DNA from: a virus
Virus record (IMG/VR): IMGVR_UViG_3300028400_000003
Coordinates: 20,086-84,085 of that record
DNA length: 64,000 nucleotides
Reading direction: 5' to 3' (one strand)
Shown here: piece by piece, positions 22,323 to 30,765 of the stretch
Layout of the letters: every line of letters begins with the position of its first letter
How positions within the stretch are numbered: position 1 is the stretch's first letter
Notes under the pieces: generated by a model
Seen by the model: only the letters and a program-made list of their open reading frames with translations
Database searches by the model: none
Told to the model about the DNA's origin: nothing
Position numbers and translations under genes: made by a program

Positions 22323-23252
22323 ATGAAAAACATTACAAGCCTGCGAGAAATGGCAACCCTGGCCGATGCCCCGGTTGCCCTGGGTACCGCCGTCAACCTG
22401 CTTGTGCTTGACGCTTATCAGCGTGCCTCGCATGACTGGCAGAAGTACACCAAGATTGACACAGTTCCCAACTTTAACGACGTGAAGCGCGTCATCGTGG
22501 ACACCGGCGATGATGACCTGGAAAAGGTGCTTGAGGGTGAATATTACCCCGAGATGGGCATCACGGAGACAACCAACACCTGGCGCGTGGTCAAGTGGGG
22601 TCGTCTCCTAAAGGTCACCTACGAGATGATCGTCAACGATGACAACCGTAAGCTGCGTGACCTTGCGGCCGGTGTTGGGCGGCTTGCCGCTATCGCGGAA
22701 AGCAAGCTGGTGACCAGTCAGTACAGCGGCCTTTCCGTTAGCACGGGCTATGACGGTAACCCGCTTTCGGGCACGATGGACACCACGCTGATGGATAAGG
22801 CGATGGCGACTTACGCCCAGCTTACGGACAGCAACGGTAACGCGCTTGAAATCGCGCCTGCCTACGTGGTCACCCCGCCCGCCTACCGCTCGTTCCTGGA
22901 GAGCTACTTCCGCCCCAGCACCGCGCTCGACTTCAACCCATACGCCGGGGCCGCTGAGGTGGTTGAAAACCGCTACCTGACCGGCAACAAAATCTTCATC
23001 TTCCCCAACCCCAACGACTTCCCCGCGCTGGAACTTGACTACCTGAAGGTGCCCGCTGATCCGCGTGAAGACTACAGCCGTGGCCCCCGCGTGCTCGTTG
23101 ACCAGGCCAGCAGCGCCGCCGCTGTGCTGCCCGGTGACGTTGGCACTTCGGGTGACGGCTTCCGTTACGACAGCATCTCTTACAAGGTCCGCCACGTGTT
23201 CGGCGCTGGTGTCGTTGAGTCCAACGCCATCCTCGTTGTTGAGTTTGTCTAA
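22323..23252 (+). CDS. major capsid protein
   Basis: 309 residues, strong GAGGAG site upstream. Contains segments typical of Mu-type/HK97-fold capsid proteins: KIDTVPNFNDVKRVIVDTGD, TYEMIVNDDNRKLRDL and a C-terminal SYKVRHVFGAGVVES. Position after scaffold and decoration genes fits. Forms the icosahedral shell. Confidence 0.88.
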   Translation: MKNITSLREMATLADAPVALGTAVNLLVLDAYQRASHDWQKYTKIDTVPNFNDVKRVIVDTGDDDLEKVLEGEYYPEMGITETTNTWRVVKWGRLLKVTYEMIVNDDNRKLRDLAAGVGRLAAIAESKLVTSQYSGLSVSTGYDGNPLSGTMDTTLMDKAMATYAQLTDSNGNALEIAPAYVVTPPAYRSFLESYFRPSTALDFNPYAGAAEVVENRYLTGNKIFIFPNPNDFPALELDYLKVPADPREDYSRGPRVLVDQASSAAAVLPGDVGTSGDGFRYDSISYKVRHVFGAGVVESNAILVVEFV

Positions 23253-23260
23253 TGATCCAT

Positions 23261-23266
23261 TAGAAT
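23261..23266 (+). promoter_or_regulatory. -10 element of a leaderless neck gene
   Basis: TAGAAT ends six bases before ATG 23273. TTGAGT (23239-23244), 16 bases upstream, is an acceptable -35 lying inside the end of the capsid gene. No ribosome site. Confidence 0.5.
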
Positions 23267-23272
23267 AGGGCT

Positions 23273-23740
23273 ATGGACTTCAAGGAAGCCTACAGCCGGT
23301 TCAGGTCATTTGACACCAAACGGCGCGTCACGGTACGCGAGCACCTGTTTGATTACATCACGGAGGTGCTCGCGTACTATGGCGGCGTTGAGGAGGCGCG
23401 GCCACCTTCGGATGAAGCGCTTGAGCAGGTGCACGCTGAGCTAAACCGTCGGACTTTCGATAGCCTGCAAAAGTCGCGTGACGAAATCACCCTTGCAGGG
23501 CTCCGCAGGGTCAGGGATGACGCCTTGCCACCCGATCTTAAGAACGCCCTCAAGGGCATCGGAATAACGACACCAGGCCATCTGCTCAGCGCCATTCGGG
23601 AGAAGTCGTTACCCGATGACGCGTTCAAGTCGGTCCTGGACTACCTTGGGTTGCAGCGCAAGGGTGGGCGTCCGCGGAAGGCCGGCCAAGAGGGGAAGGA
23701 GGTAGAGGTTGCAGGTAACGCTGGAGGAAATAGCGGCTGA
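23273..23740 (+). CDS. hypothetical head-tail region protein
   Basis: 155 residues with a charged helical core and a Lys/Gly-rich tail (RKGGRPRKAGQEGKEVEVAG). It lies between the capsid and connector genes, so a neck or capsid-associated role is likely. It overlaps the next gene by 32 bases. Family not recognised; the gene appears leaderless. Confidence 0.7.
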   Translation: MDFKEAYSRFRSFDTKRRVTVREHLFDYITEVLAYYGGVEEARPPSDEALEQVHAELNRRTFDSLQKSRDEITLAGLRRVRDDALPPDLKNALKGIGITTPGHLLSAIREKSLPDDAFKSVLDYLGLQRKGGRPRKAGQEGKEVEVAGNAGGNSG

Positions 23741-24116
23741 TACCCTACCGGGCGCTGACGGGCCAGCCGGTCCGCTGCCCGCCTCCCCGCTTGGGGTTAA
23801 GCCAGACACGGACGAGTACCGGGAAATCGTTGAGAACGTCAAGCGGCAAATCGAGGCTCACCTGGCCGCGTTTTCCGCCCCAACTACCCTGCTCAAGCTG
23901 GCGCTCATACGATACTACGCGGCACAGGCCGTATTGTCCCGAGCACGCACAGGCAGCGTCAAAGACCCGAGCGGCGCTTCCATCACGCTTAGCGGTAGTG
24001 ACTTAGCTCCCTGGCAGAACATGAAGGAGGAGGCCGCCGCTGAGATCAACCGCTACGTGCCAAGCCGGAGCCGGGGCGGGGTTTACTTCGCCGAAATCGA
24101 AGTCGAGGATGACTGA
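23709..24116 (+). CDS. head-tail connector-like protein
   Basis: 135 residues from TTG 23709, supported by AAGGAGG upstream. A Pro/Gly-rich N-terminus (LPGADGPAGPLPASPLGVKP) precedes helices (IVENVKRQIEAHLAAF, LKLALIRYYAAQAVL) like those of gp6-type connectors that dock to the portal. Function assigned by position and helical pattern. Confidence 0.6.
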   Translation: MQVTLEEIAADTLPGADGPAGPLPASPLGVKPDTDEYREIVENVKRQIEAHLAAFSAPTTLLKLALIRYYAAQAVLSRARTGSVKDPSGASITLSGSDLAPWQNMKEEAAAEINRYVPSRSRGGVYFAEIEVEDD

Positions 24117-24118
24117 CC

Positions 24119-24787
24119 ATGCCGTTACCAGATGATCGGTTTGACGAAATGCTGGCGCGTGTAATGAGCGCCCTGCCGCCTAGCACGTTCACCGTTACTC
24201 GTGGTTCAACTACGGAGAGCGTTGAGGGATACCTGCGTGAGCGGGCCTCGAAAAGCGAAAGCGGTATGGGCGAGGTTGGCCGTTCGGCCACCTTCTACAT
24301 TACCAGCGGTTCCCTACAAACCGGTGACCTCCTCGATGGCGCTGACGAAGACTACGTGGCTTACGACACGGCTCCGTCACACGGCTTCGCTTCGGCGTGG
24401 AGGCTGATACGCATTCCTCCCTTTAGCGCCATGCAGACCTACAGCCTCGACTTCGAGGCTCAGGGCACTACATGGAGCACAGACCCCGACACCGGCAACC
24501 GGGTACCCTCGCGCTCAACCCAGACCGTAGAGGCCGTCCTTAAGGCTTCGCGTGATCCTAAGCTGGCCGATGTCCTTGGGGTTAGGCCTGGGGAGGTAGT
24601 GCTTGAGGGCTACTGCGTCAACCCAACGACGCTTCCAAGCGGAGTGAGTGAAGGTTCGGAGGCCACCCTGACCATCGGCGGCGTGGCGGGTACGTTCGTG
24701 CTGGGGCCACGCGTGCCTGACCCGATGACCGCTAAACAGGTCGCGTTCGGCGAGTACCTGGTTGGGAGGTGGTCATGGCAAAGCTAG
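24119..24787 (+). CDS. neck or head-completion protein
   Basis: 222 residues, beta-rich, with GSLQTGDLLDGADEDYVAYD and a repeated fold suggested by EVVLEGYCVNP. It lies between connector and tail-completion candidates, where stopper proteins occur. No specific family identified. Overlaps the next gene by 13 bases. Confidence 0.6.
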   Translation: MPLPDDRFDEMLARVMSALPPSTFTVTRGSTTESVEGYLRERASKSESGMGEVGRSATFYITSGSLQTGDLLDGADEDYVAYDTAPSHGFASAWRLIRIPPFSAMQTYSLDFEAQGTTWSTDPDTGNRVPSRSTQTVEAVLKASRDPKLADVLGVRPGEVVLEGYCVNPTTLPSGVSEGSEATLTIGGVAGTFVLGPRVPDPMTAKQVAFGEYLVGRWSWQS

Positions 24788-25191
24788 TTTGGCATGGCCC
24801 CAAGTTTAAGGAGGCCATGATACGGGCGTTCATCGAGGCTCAGCCCAAACTGGTGCGTAGGTTCACTGAGGAGGTCAACGCCGATAAGTGGACCTGGCCT
24901 AACCCACCTTCTCCTCGCGATATCGTGGACACCGGCCGTCTGCGTGACAGCCTGAACAACCCCAACCACACTGGACCTAGAACGCCGACGGTGGAGAAAA
25001 CGGGCGACCTGGTTCGGGCCGTGCACACCTGGCACGTTCCTTACGCCGTTTATGTGCATGAAGGGTACACGCTGAGGAGCGGCTTCTTCGGCCCCCCAAG
25101 GCCGTGGACCGAGCCCGCAGTCAAGGGCTTCAAGTGGCGTGAGCACTTGATCGGCGTGCTTCATGAGCAGCTGCGGAGGACAAGCCAATGA
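24775..25191 (+). CDS. HK97 gp10-like tail completion protein
   Basis: 138 residues from ATG 24775 (GGGAGG five bases upstream). VPYAVYVHEGYTLRSG and PPRPWTEPAVKGF match the hallmark of the HK97 gp10 family, which joins the neck to the tail tube. Overlaps the next gene by four bases. Confidence 0.75.
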   Translation: MAKLVWHGPKFKEAMIRAFIEAQPKLVRRFTEEVNADKWTWPNPPSPRDIVDTGRLRDSLNNPNHTGPRTPTVEKTGDLVRAVHTWHVPYAVYVHEGYTLRSGFFGPPRPWTEPAVKGFKWREHLIGVLHEQLRRTSQ

Positions 25192-25577
25192 GTGAAGTGC
25201 TCGATCTACGCCAGGAGCTTGAAACCTTGCTAAGCGACCTGCTTGGAACCTACACCTACCCTGACGGGGCCACAACCCCGGCGATCAACGTAGGCTTCAA
25301 GGTTCCAGAGGGGGTTACCGCTACGGGGCTCGAAGTGGTCATATCGCCTGAGCCGTCGTCGCAACCTATGGCCATGCAGGGTGACAAGGGGGTGTACCGC
25401 GAGTGGTTGGTTGTGCTCAGGCAATGGGATGACGCTGACGTAGACTCCCTGCGGCTGGCGGTGGAGCGCATGATCGCGAGGTGGCCCGAAATGACGGCTC
25501 CGGTTGTGGTTCCGGCCACATACGAAACCCTAGCCCAAGCGAGGGTGAGTGTACCCCAGAGGGTACAGGTGAAGTGA
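25188..25577 (+). CDS. tail terminator-like protein
   Basis: 129 residues with an alpha/beta pattern (LRQELETLLSDLLGTY, VYREWLVVLRQW, DSLRLAVERMIARWP) similar to tail terminators that cap the tube during assembly. It sits just before the tube gene. Assigned by position and pattern. Confidence 0.6.
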   Translation: MSEVLDLRQELETLLSDLLGTYTYPDGATTPAINVGFKVPEGVTATGLEVVISPEPSSQPMAMQGDKGVYREWLVVLRQWDDADVDSLRLAVERMIARWPEMTAPVVVPATYETLAQARVSVPQRVQVK

Positions 25578-25590
25578 AAGGAGAACAAGC

Positions 25591-26268
25591 ATGCCCTGGA
25601 AAGACGACTTCGTTCTTGGAAAAAGCCAGGCGCTTTACGTCTACCTGCTTCCAGCCGGTAGCCGTGACGCACCTAGCAGCGTGACTTTTACGGTTAGCAA
25701 CGCCGGCTCCGACGTGGCGGCTGGCAGTACGAGCATCCCGCTGGCTTCGGCCACGGGGGTAATTGTCCCGGAGGGGACGATCCTTACCTTTGGCAGCGTT
25801 GAGGTCTACGTCGCACAGACGGCCCAAGCCACGGACACCAGCCTGACGGTTGATCCAACTTCGGCCGCGATTACGGACGGCTCGACGGCCACCTGGGACC
25901 AGATGGTGCGGGTTCACGGTGGCACCAACAGCCCGTTCCAGGGGTCGAGCAACGAGCAGACCACCAACACTTACGAGTCGGGCGGTTGGACTGACGGTAA
26001 GGTGGTCAGCAACACGTGGACGATCAACTGGTCAGGAAATTTCCGGCCCGATGACTACGGCTACAAGTACGTGCGGGATGCCTGGATGAACCAGCAAGAG
26101 CTTTACGTTCGCCAGGTACGTACCCGTGAGGATGGCAGCACCGCTGAAAAGCGCGAGGGGGTTTGCGCCGTCACCAGCTTCCAAGACGACGCACCCGCCG
26201 ATGGCGTGGTCACCACTAGCTTTACGCTAGTCGGGCGCGGTTCTCCGACCATCACGGAAACACCCTAG
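25591..26268 (+). CDS. major tail tube protein
   Basis: 225 residues, beta-rich, strong AAAGGAGA site. It begins with a KDDFVLGKSQALYVY segment and contains an Ig-like Ser/Thr-rich region (SDVAAGSTSIPLASATG), followed by the tube fold (GKVVSNTWTINWSGNF). It is the last gene before a strong terminator, as is common for abundant tail proteins. Confidence 0.75.
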   Translation: MPWKDDFVLGKSQALYVYLLPAGSRDAPSSVTFTVSNAGSDVAAGSTSIPLASATGVIVPEGTILTFGSVEVYVAQTAQATDTSLTVDPTSAAITDGSTATWDQMVRVHGGTNSPFQGSSNEQTTNTYESGGWTDGKVVSNTWTINWSGNFRPDDYGYKYVRDAWMNQQELYVRQVRTREDGSTAEKREGVCAVTSFQDDAPADGVVTTSFTLVGRGSPTITETP

Positions 26269-26273
26269 TTCCA

Positions 26274-26302
26274 GAGGGGGCTTCGGCCCCCTCTTTTCTT
26301 TT
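26274..26302 (+). terminator. intrinsic terminator after tail tube gene
   Basis: GAGGGGGC (26274-26281), TTCG loop, GCCCCCTC (26286-26293) and TTTTCTTTT. A strong end to the head and tube operon. Confidence 0.92.
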
Positions 26303-26313
26303 GGCCTATACAC

Positions 26314-26342
26314 TTGACAAATAGGGCAAAGTCATATATAAC
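26314..26342 (+). promoter_or_regulatory. promoter of the accessory block
   Basis: TTGACA (26314-26319), 17-base spacer, TATAAC (26337-26342), directly after the terminator. It has the TTGACAAATAGGG core. Confidence 0.85.
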
Positions 26343-26363
26343 GAAATTAGAAAGGGGGCAGAG

Positions 26364-26555
26364 ATGGAAAAGAGGTTATTGGTTTACGAGGGGAATGTCA
26401 GGGAGGCACGCGAGGAGGCCCGTGCCGCGCTCAAGGCCGGGTATGTCGTCACCCTGGTCTTCGTTGGAACCGGTAAGAGCATCGAGGTCGAGCGCGTTCA
26501 GGAACTCGAGAATGCCCTGGCCATCTTTGAAGGGCGAGCGCTGGAGGTCGTGTGA
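26364..26555 (+). CDS. small hypothetical protein
   Basis: 63 residues behind AAAGGGGGC. The sequence EAREEARAALKAGYVVTLVFVG suggests a compact helix-strand protein. It starts the accessory block inserted between tail genes. Function unknown. Confidence 0.65.
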   Translation: MEKRLLVYEGNVREAREEARAALKAGYVVTLVFVGTGKSIEVERVQELENALAIFEGRALEVV

Positions 26556-26794
26556 TGATCAAGGTGCTGGATCAAAAGGGTAGGCTGCACCTGTTTGGGC
26601 CTCACACGGTGTTTGAGCGGACAGGCACCCAGGTCGTGGCCCATGTGCTTGCTGGACTGGCCGTGCTCCACGGGGTTGGTGATCCGCACTACCACTCGAT
26701 CACCCTTGCCGAATACACTTCGGAAGCCGCTGCCGAAAGCGCCGTCATGAGCCTGGCCAGCGCCCAACCCACGGAGTTTGTCTACTTGGCGTAG
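26555..26794 (+). CDS. small hypothetical protein
   Basis: 79 residues from ATG 26555, overlapping the previous stop by one base; GTG 26552 is an alternative. Histidine-rich middle (LHGVGDPHYHSITLAEY) and an Ala-rich helix. Function unknown. Confidence 0.65.
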   Translation: MIKVLDQKGRLHLFGPHTVFERTGTQVVAHVLAGLAVLHGVGDPHYHSITLAEYTSEAAAESAVMSLASAQPTEFVYLA

Positions 26795-26801
26795 GTGTAA
26801 C

Positions 26802-27032
26802 ATGATACTGCTTTCATTCTTCATCCTGTTGTTTCTGGCCCTGGTGCTCGTGCTACGCGCCGAGTTATCGCCTATGGACAAGGGGCGGCTGGCGCTTTTC
26901 ATCGGCGTGCTGGCCGTTGCGGGTATGGTGTTCGCACTTCTGTTTGCCACGATCAACGCGATTGACCAGCACGAAAAAGAGGTGGACCGCCTGCTCATAC
27001 AACTTGAGTCCGAGTTGAACCAAGGGCGGTAA
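26802..27032 (+). CDS. small two-span membrane protein
   Basis: 76 residues from ATG 26802 (TAGGTG upstream). Two hydrophobic spans, LLSFFILLFLALVLVL and LFIGVLAVAGMVFALLF, with a charged C-terminal helix (EKEVDRLLIQLESEL). It could be an inner-membrane or holin-like accessory protein, but it is remote from the lysin. Confidence 0.7.
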   Translation: MILLSFFILLFLALVLVLRAELSPMDKGRLALFIGVLAVAGMVFALLFATINAIDQHEKEVDRLLIQLESELNQGR

Positions 27033-27041
27033 CCCCTTGAC

Positions 27042-27070
27042 TTGACAAATAGCGCGTTACCATATAAGAT
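27042..27070 (+). promoter_or_regulatory. promoter
   Basis: TTGACA (27042-27047) with AAATAGCG following, then TAAGAT (27065-27070) at 17 bases. The leader AGGCAGGAGGTAGGT resembles those at 6405 and 9164. Confidence 0.75.
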
Positions 27071-27087
27071 AAAGGCAGGAGGTAGGT

Positions 27088-27423
27088 ATGCGAGTAAGCA
27101 AAATGCAGGTTGACCCCAAACTTGTTGCTAAGCTGGCCAAGATGAACTACGGCCCACACCTTCCGCTCAACATGAGGCGGGTGGAGAGCACAGAGGCCAC
27201 GTTCATAGGGGCTATGTTCCCCGAGTATCGGGTGACGCGCGGTCTGGCCGGTGAGGTGGTCTTTCACGAGGATGGCAAGATCGTGTTTGTTACCGCAGCC
27301 TACAACACCTACACCGGCGACCTTGAGATCAAGGGGCTTGCTGGCTTGGGGCCACGGGCAAGAGGGACCGTCGAGCGTCTGGCAAGAGCAGCCCTTGGGT
27401 TGAAGCAGGAGGTGAGGTCGTGA
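27088..27423 (+). CDS. hypothetical protein
   Basis: 111 residues behind its own promoter. Compact beta-rich middle (TRGLAGEVVFHEDGKIVFVTAAY) with a basic helical C-terminus (ARGTVERLARAALGLKQ). Overlaps the next gene by four bases. Function unknown. Confidence 0.65.
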   Translation: MRVSKMQVDPKLVAKLAKMNYGPHLPLNMRRVESTEATFIGAMFPEYRVTRGLAGEVVFHEDGKIVFVTAAYNTYTGDLEIKGLAGLGPRARGTVERLARAALGLKQEVRS

Positions 27424-27740
27424 AGCACCGGCATAGGTACGTCTATGAAAGCCCACGTGGCTTCGCCAACGAGTTTGTGATCTATGTGGTCCCGGAGAGT
27501 TGGAAGGTTGCGAGCATCTTCAGTTTTTCAAAGGCCGGGCGGTCGCTTCATCCCATCACTCGCAAGAAGGCCGTGGAGTCTTTACGCGGCTATCGCGGCA
27601 AGGATAGCCGGCGCTCGTTGTATGCGTGCCCGGTGTGCGGCTATGTTCCGGAAGGGGTGGCCGCAGGCGAGGTTGAGCGGCCGTGGTGGTCCAAGGCTGG
27701 CGATCTAAAGGCCTACCTTGATAATGGCAGTTACTACTGA
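27420..27740 (+). CDS. hypothetical protein with CxxC
   Basis: 106 residues from GTG 27420. Basic and aromatic-rich N-terminal part, then YACPVCGYVPEG, a single CxxC knuckle. No second pair is present, so zinc binding would need a dimer or other ligands. Function unknown. Confidence 0.65.
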   Translation: MKHRHRYVYESPRGFANEFVIYVVPESWKVASIFSFSKAGRSLHPITRKKAVESLRGYRGKDSRRSLYACPVCGYVPEGVAAGEVERPWWSKAGDLKAYLDNGSYY

Positions 27741-27748
27741 GGGCGGTC

Positions 27749-28792
27749 ATGGAAAAGGATTTCAGCTTTAGCTTGGTAGACGATATTCGCAACGACGGTA
27801 ACGCGTTGCTGCTGATCACGCGGTACGGTTCCCATCTGTACGGGACAGCAACAGAGGACTCAGACGAAGATTACGCAATCCTTTACGCCCCACCGCTTGG
27901 TGATATCCTGCTTGGCACAGAAAGGCACTCCTACCGGTACAATTCCAACGCGGACGGCAAGAACCACGCAGGCGACGTTGACATACAGGCGTCAAGCGTT
28001 AACGGGGTGGTCAAGCGGTTCATGAAGGGAGAGCTTGTAGCGCTCGATCTGCTTCATGCTCCAACCAATCCGCATGCGTTAATCTACATACACCCCGCCT
28101 TCATGCAGTTTCTAGAGGGCTACATTTGGAACCACCGGTTGACACCGGTACGCATGGCGGGCGTGCTCGGTTACATGCGCAACCAGGCTAACAAGTACGG
28201 GATGAAAGGCACCAAGCTTGGTGTAGCGTTGGAGCTTGATCGGGCGGTCAACCGCTTGATCGAGCGCTACGGTGGGGATACACTTATCAGCGCCGTAGCT
28301 AACGACATACCCGTAAACAAGCCGCATGTGCAATGGGCATGGATGGACGCCCTCGGAAAGGGCGGTTCCCATAAGAAGGTGCGAGCCCTGAACGTGTTCG
28401 GCCGCTTTGCCCCTGAATACTGGACGCTCGATCAGTTGAGCGTAGCCGTGCGTAGGGTGGTTGACGGTTATGGACACCGCTCACTCAAGGCAATGGAGCA
28501 AGAAGGCGTTGACTACAAGGCGCTAAGCCATGCGCTCCGGGCCGCGCATGAGTATGAGGCTTACATCGGCGGCCACCTACGCTTCCCGCTGCCGCCGAAC
28601 GTGGTAGACACCGTGCGGGCCATTAAGGAAGGTAGGATGGATTTTGCTCAGGCCAAGGCGGTAGTCGAAGCGGCCGTTGATCGGGTCATGCGGCTGCATG
28701 AGGCCAGGCAGGCGGACAACGAGGCGGTGGAAGAAAATTATGCGCTGGCCAAGCAGGCGTTGAAGAACCTGTATGCCGCGCTTTGGGGGTAG
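27749..28792 (+). CDS. nucleotidyltransferase (Pol-beta superfamily)
   Basis: 347 residues. RYGSHLYGTATEDSDEDY (26-42) is the GSxxxG...DxD signature of predicted nucleotidyltransferases found in T4-like and many other phages. The helical C-terminal domain (HRLTPVRMAGVLGYMRNQ) is usual for this family. Such enzymes transfer a nucleotide to RNA, protein or a small molecule; the phage substrate is unknown. GGCGGTC lies upstream. Confidence 0.8.
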   Translation: MEKDFSFSLVDDIRNDGNALLLITRYGSHLYGTATEDSDEDYAILYAPPLGDILLGTERHSYRYNSNADGKNHAGDVDIQASSVNGVVKRFMKGELVALDLLHAPTNPHALIYIHPAFMQFLEGYIWNHRLTPVRMAGVLGYMRNQANKYGMKGTKLGVALELDRAVNRLIERYGGDTLISAVANDIPVNKPHVQWAWMDALGKGGSHKKVRALNVFGRFAPEYWTLDQLSVAVRRVVDGYGHRSLKAMEQEGVDYKALSHALRAAHEYEAYIGGHLRFPLPPNVVDTVRAIKEGRMDFAQAKAVVEAAVDRVMRLHEARQADNEAVEENYALAKQALKNLYAALWG

Positions 28793-28794
28793 CT

Positions 28795-29079
28795 ATGAAG
28801 TCCGGAAAGGTGCTCGGGTACAGGGTGACGGTAGACGGTCAGACGCTCACCGTAAACGACTGCCAGTTTTCGCCGTCGAGAGCCAGTTTTGGACCAGCGG
28901 CGAGCGGCATCAGGGTGGAATGCGCCGATGGTATCAAAGCCAGCTTCATGCTTGGGCGGTCCTTCTTCGTGGTAACCGTCAACGAAGCAGGTTGGAGAGT
29001 GGTGGCCAAACGCGCTCAGATCGTGCCTCGCGTGTTTGGGGGCGAGTGGGAGAGCGAGCGGAAGGCAAAGGTTACTTGA
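28795..29079 (+). CDS. hypothetical protein
   Basis: 94 residues from ATG 28795 (GGGGG six bases upstream). Beta-rich with no catalytic motif visible (GYRVTVDGQTLTVNDCQF). Function unknown. The -35 of the next promoter lies near its stop. Confidence 0.6.
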   Translation: MKSGKVLGYRVTVDGQTLTVNDCQFSPSRASFGPAASGIRVECADGIKASFMLGRSFFVVTVNEAGWRVVAKRAQIVPRVFGGEWESERKAKVT

Positions 29080-29104
29080 CAAATATAACCAGGCAATATA
29101 TAAT
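29076..29104 (+). promoter_or_regulatory. promoter
   Basis: TTGACA (29076-29081), 17-base spacer, TATAAT (29099-29104); AGGCAGGAGGTGCG leader. Confidence 0.85.
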
Positions 29105-29124
29105 CAGGCAGGAGGTGCGAGGTA

Positions 29125-29211
29125 ATGGCGAAGTTGATCTGGGGGGCCGTAGGGATTCTGGCCGTGGCCGTGGCGTTGTGGCTTGACATCAGGCGTGAGG
29201 GTTTGCCGTAG
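29125..29211 (+). CDS. 28-residue membrane peptide
   Basis: A short gene directly behind a consensus promoter and GGAGG site. The peptide has one hydrophobic span (WGAVGILAVAVALWL) and a charged tail DIRREGLP. Function unknown. Strong expression signals support it despite its size. Confidence 0.55.
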   Translation: MAKLIWGAVGILAVAVALWLDIRREGLP

Positions 29212-29219
29212 GGGGAGTG

Positions 29220-29759
29220 ATGAAGGTTTATCTCGTAACGACTGAGCACATAGAAAATTGGGAGGGTATGGTAACCCGGGTGTGGGTTGCGGCGCAAAAT
29301 GAGCGGCAGGCTGCCGCCATCGCCGCGCTCGCCTTCGATAAGATGCTTGGTAACTACCAGCCGGGCATCATCGGCAGCGATCCTCTAGACCCCTATGTCT
29401 ATCCGCTGAGGGCTTCGTCTTATGCCCTTCTGGGCATCCTTGGCCAGAACCAGGTTTACGACATCGGAAAGACCCCGCAGCTGATCGAGGTAACCGAAGA
29501 GCAGGAAAAGCAGCTGATGAACCTGTTTTGGGGAACGCCGCCCGGTTCCGTGTATGAGCGTGGCGGCTTCACCCAGCCTGCCGAAGACTACATCTGCAAG
29601 AACTGCGGAACCGAGGTGGACTGCTTCGGGAGCTATCGGGAAGATGGGGAAGACGTTTGGCTTGCCGTTGACTGCGAAAACGGAGCACCGCTCGAAGCCT
29701 GCCCGCATTGCGGCCACGGTGGAGTTTGGTGGAGGAAGAGGGGCAATGTCAAGAATTGA
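29220..29759 (+). CDS. hypothetical zinc-ribbon protein
   Basis: 179 residues from ATG 29220 (GGGGGAG upstream). The N-terminus has YLVTTEHIENWEGMVTRVWVAAQNE, a pattern known from small phage proteins. The C-terminus carries two CxxC knuckles, ICKNCGTEVD and ACPHCGHGG, forming a probable zinc ribbon. Overlaps the next gene by 14 bases. Function unknown. Confidence 0.7.
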   Translation: MKVYLVTTEHIENWEGMVTRVWVAAQNERQAAAIAALAFDKMLGNYQPGIIGSDPLDPYVYPLRASSYALLGILGQNQVYDIGKTPQLIEVTEEQEKQLMNLFWGTPPGSVYERGGFTQPAEDYICKNCGTEVDCFGSYREDGEDVWLAVDCENGAPLEACPHCGHGGVWWRKRGNVKN

Positions 29760-29904
29760 GCAGATCTTCGACTTTATTGGCAAGGCCATTCTGATCGCAG
29801 CGGCGGCCTGGATCATCTTTTACATCGTCTACGTATCTATCACGGTGGCGGTGGACTGCAACATCGAGGCAGGACCATGCATTGAGGAGGTGAGCAGACC
29901 ATGA
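29746..29904 (+). CDS. small single-span membrane protein
   Basis: 52 residues from ATG 29746 (GAGGGG just upstream). A hydrophobic span AILIAAAAWIIFYIVYVSI and a short Cys-containing tail. Overlaps both neighbours. Function unknown. Confidence 0.6.
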   Translation: MSRIEQIFDFIGKAILIAAAAWIIFYIVYVSITVAVDCNIEAGPCIEEVSRP

Positions 29905-30287
29905 CGGTCAAGAGCACCACGGGTAGCACTCACCCACTCAAGCATCTTGATCTGGCCATACAAACCCTACGGGATGCACAGAAGCGCGTGCGTGAGCGTG
30001 GTTGCCACGAAGAGTATGACCTGGCGAATGTGGAGTTTGACATTGGCACGGCCATGTTACAGATCAAACTGGCAGAACAAGCCTTCAAGTGGAGAGAGGT
30101 GGACAAGGTGGCCCCGCCAAAGGACGGGTCGCTTTTGATTATCGAGGAAGGGGGCGGTGAGTATGCGGTAGTACGGTGGAGTGAGAGGGACGGTCTCGAA
30201 GCCTGGCACAATGCCTATGGAGGCCCGGCAACCTTCATGAGAGACGAAGACATCGAGGGGCTGCGGTGGAGGCCGCTCACCCCCTAG
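29901..30287 (+). CDS. hypothetical protein, DUF551-like C-terminus
   Basis: 128 residues. The second half has the PP-DGSLLII, AVVRWSE and GLRWRPL pattern reminiscent of DUF551 phage proteins. The N-terminal half is helical (LDLAIQTLRDAQKRVRERG). Function unknown. Confidence 0.65.
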   Translation: MTVKSTTGSTHPLKHLDLAIQTLRDAQKRVRERGCHEEYDLANVEFDIGTAMLQIKLAEQAFKWREVDKVAPPKDGSLLIIEEGGGEYAVVRWSERDGLEAWHNAYGGPATFMRDEDIEGLRWRPLTP

Positions 30288-30297
30288 GAGGTCACAT

Positions 30298-30765
30298 ATG
30301 CATGTTATCGAGAAACCAGACGGCTCGGGCTTTTACATTGCCACACTTGAGGTGTTTGACGAAGGCGAGTGCGGCGTGAAAAGCCTGTTCACCTACGTGG
30401 GCTCGGGCCGCAACCCCGAGGAGGCCCTTGAGGAGGCTAAGAAGCAGCCCTGGTATGCATCGTTCGCTCCAAACCGCCATCTTCAAAGGGGAGACAGCGG
30501 CCCGCTCTTCGCCCCACGGTCCATCAGCCTCAACATCTTCAAGGCCAAGCCGTGCCCATCCTGCGGCAATCATCATCTCACCTACGTTGCAAGTCAGAGA
30601 AACTGGATCGCGGTGACCTGCGAGAACTGCCTTCTGATTGGCCCCAAGGTAGGCGGATACACCATCAACGATCCAGCTACCACACCATCGGCCAAGCTAC
30701 GGGCGGTCCTAACTTGGAACACTTGGATCAAAACGTTTAAGGGAGAGAAGAAGGATGAAAGTTGA
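30298..30765 (+). CDS. Lar-like restriction alleviation protein
   Basis: 155 residues. From about residue 80, KAKPCPSCGNHHLTYV and VTCENCLLIGP followed by a C-terminal LTWNTW reproduce the Lar family layout (two CxxC pairs, then WN near the end). Lar proteins of the Rac prophage relieve type I restriction. The family is widespread in phages and often uncharacterised, so the function here is inferred. AGGAGG lies upstream of ATG 30298. Overlaps the next gene by 11 bases. Confidence 0.7.
   Translation: MHVIEKPDGSGFYIATLEVFDEGECGVKSLFTYVGSGRNPEEALEEAKKQPWYASFAPNRHLQRGDSGPLFAPRSISLNIFKAKPCPSCGNHHLTYVASQRNWIAVTCENCLLIGPKVGGYTINDPATTPSAKLRAVLTWNTWIKTFKGEKKDES

Noticed and set aside
20871-22433. 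Long minus-strand open frame opposite the protease/scaffold and decoration genes
   Set aside because: It mirrors strongly coding plus-strand genes of recognised function; its His/Arg/Gly-rich product has no recognisable pattern and no start signals.
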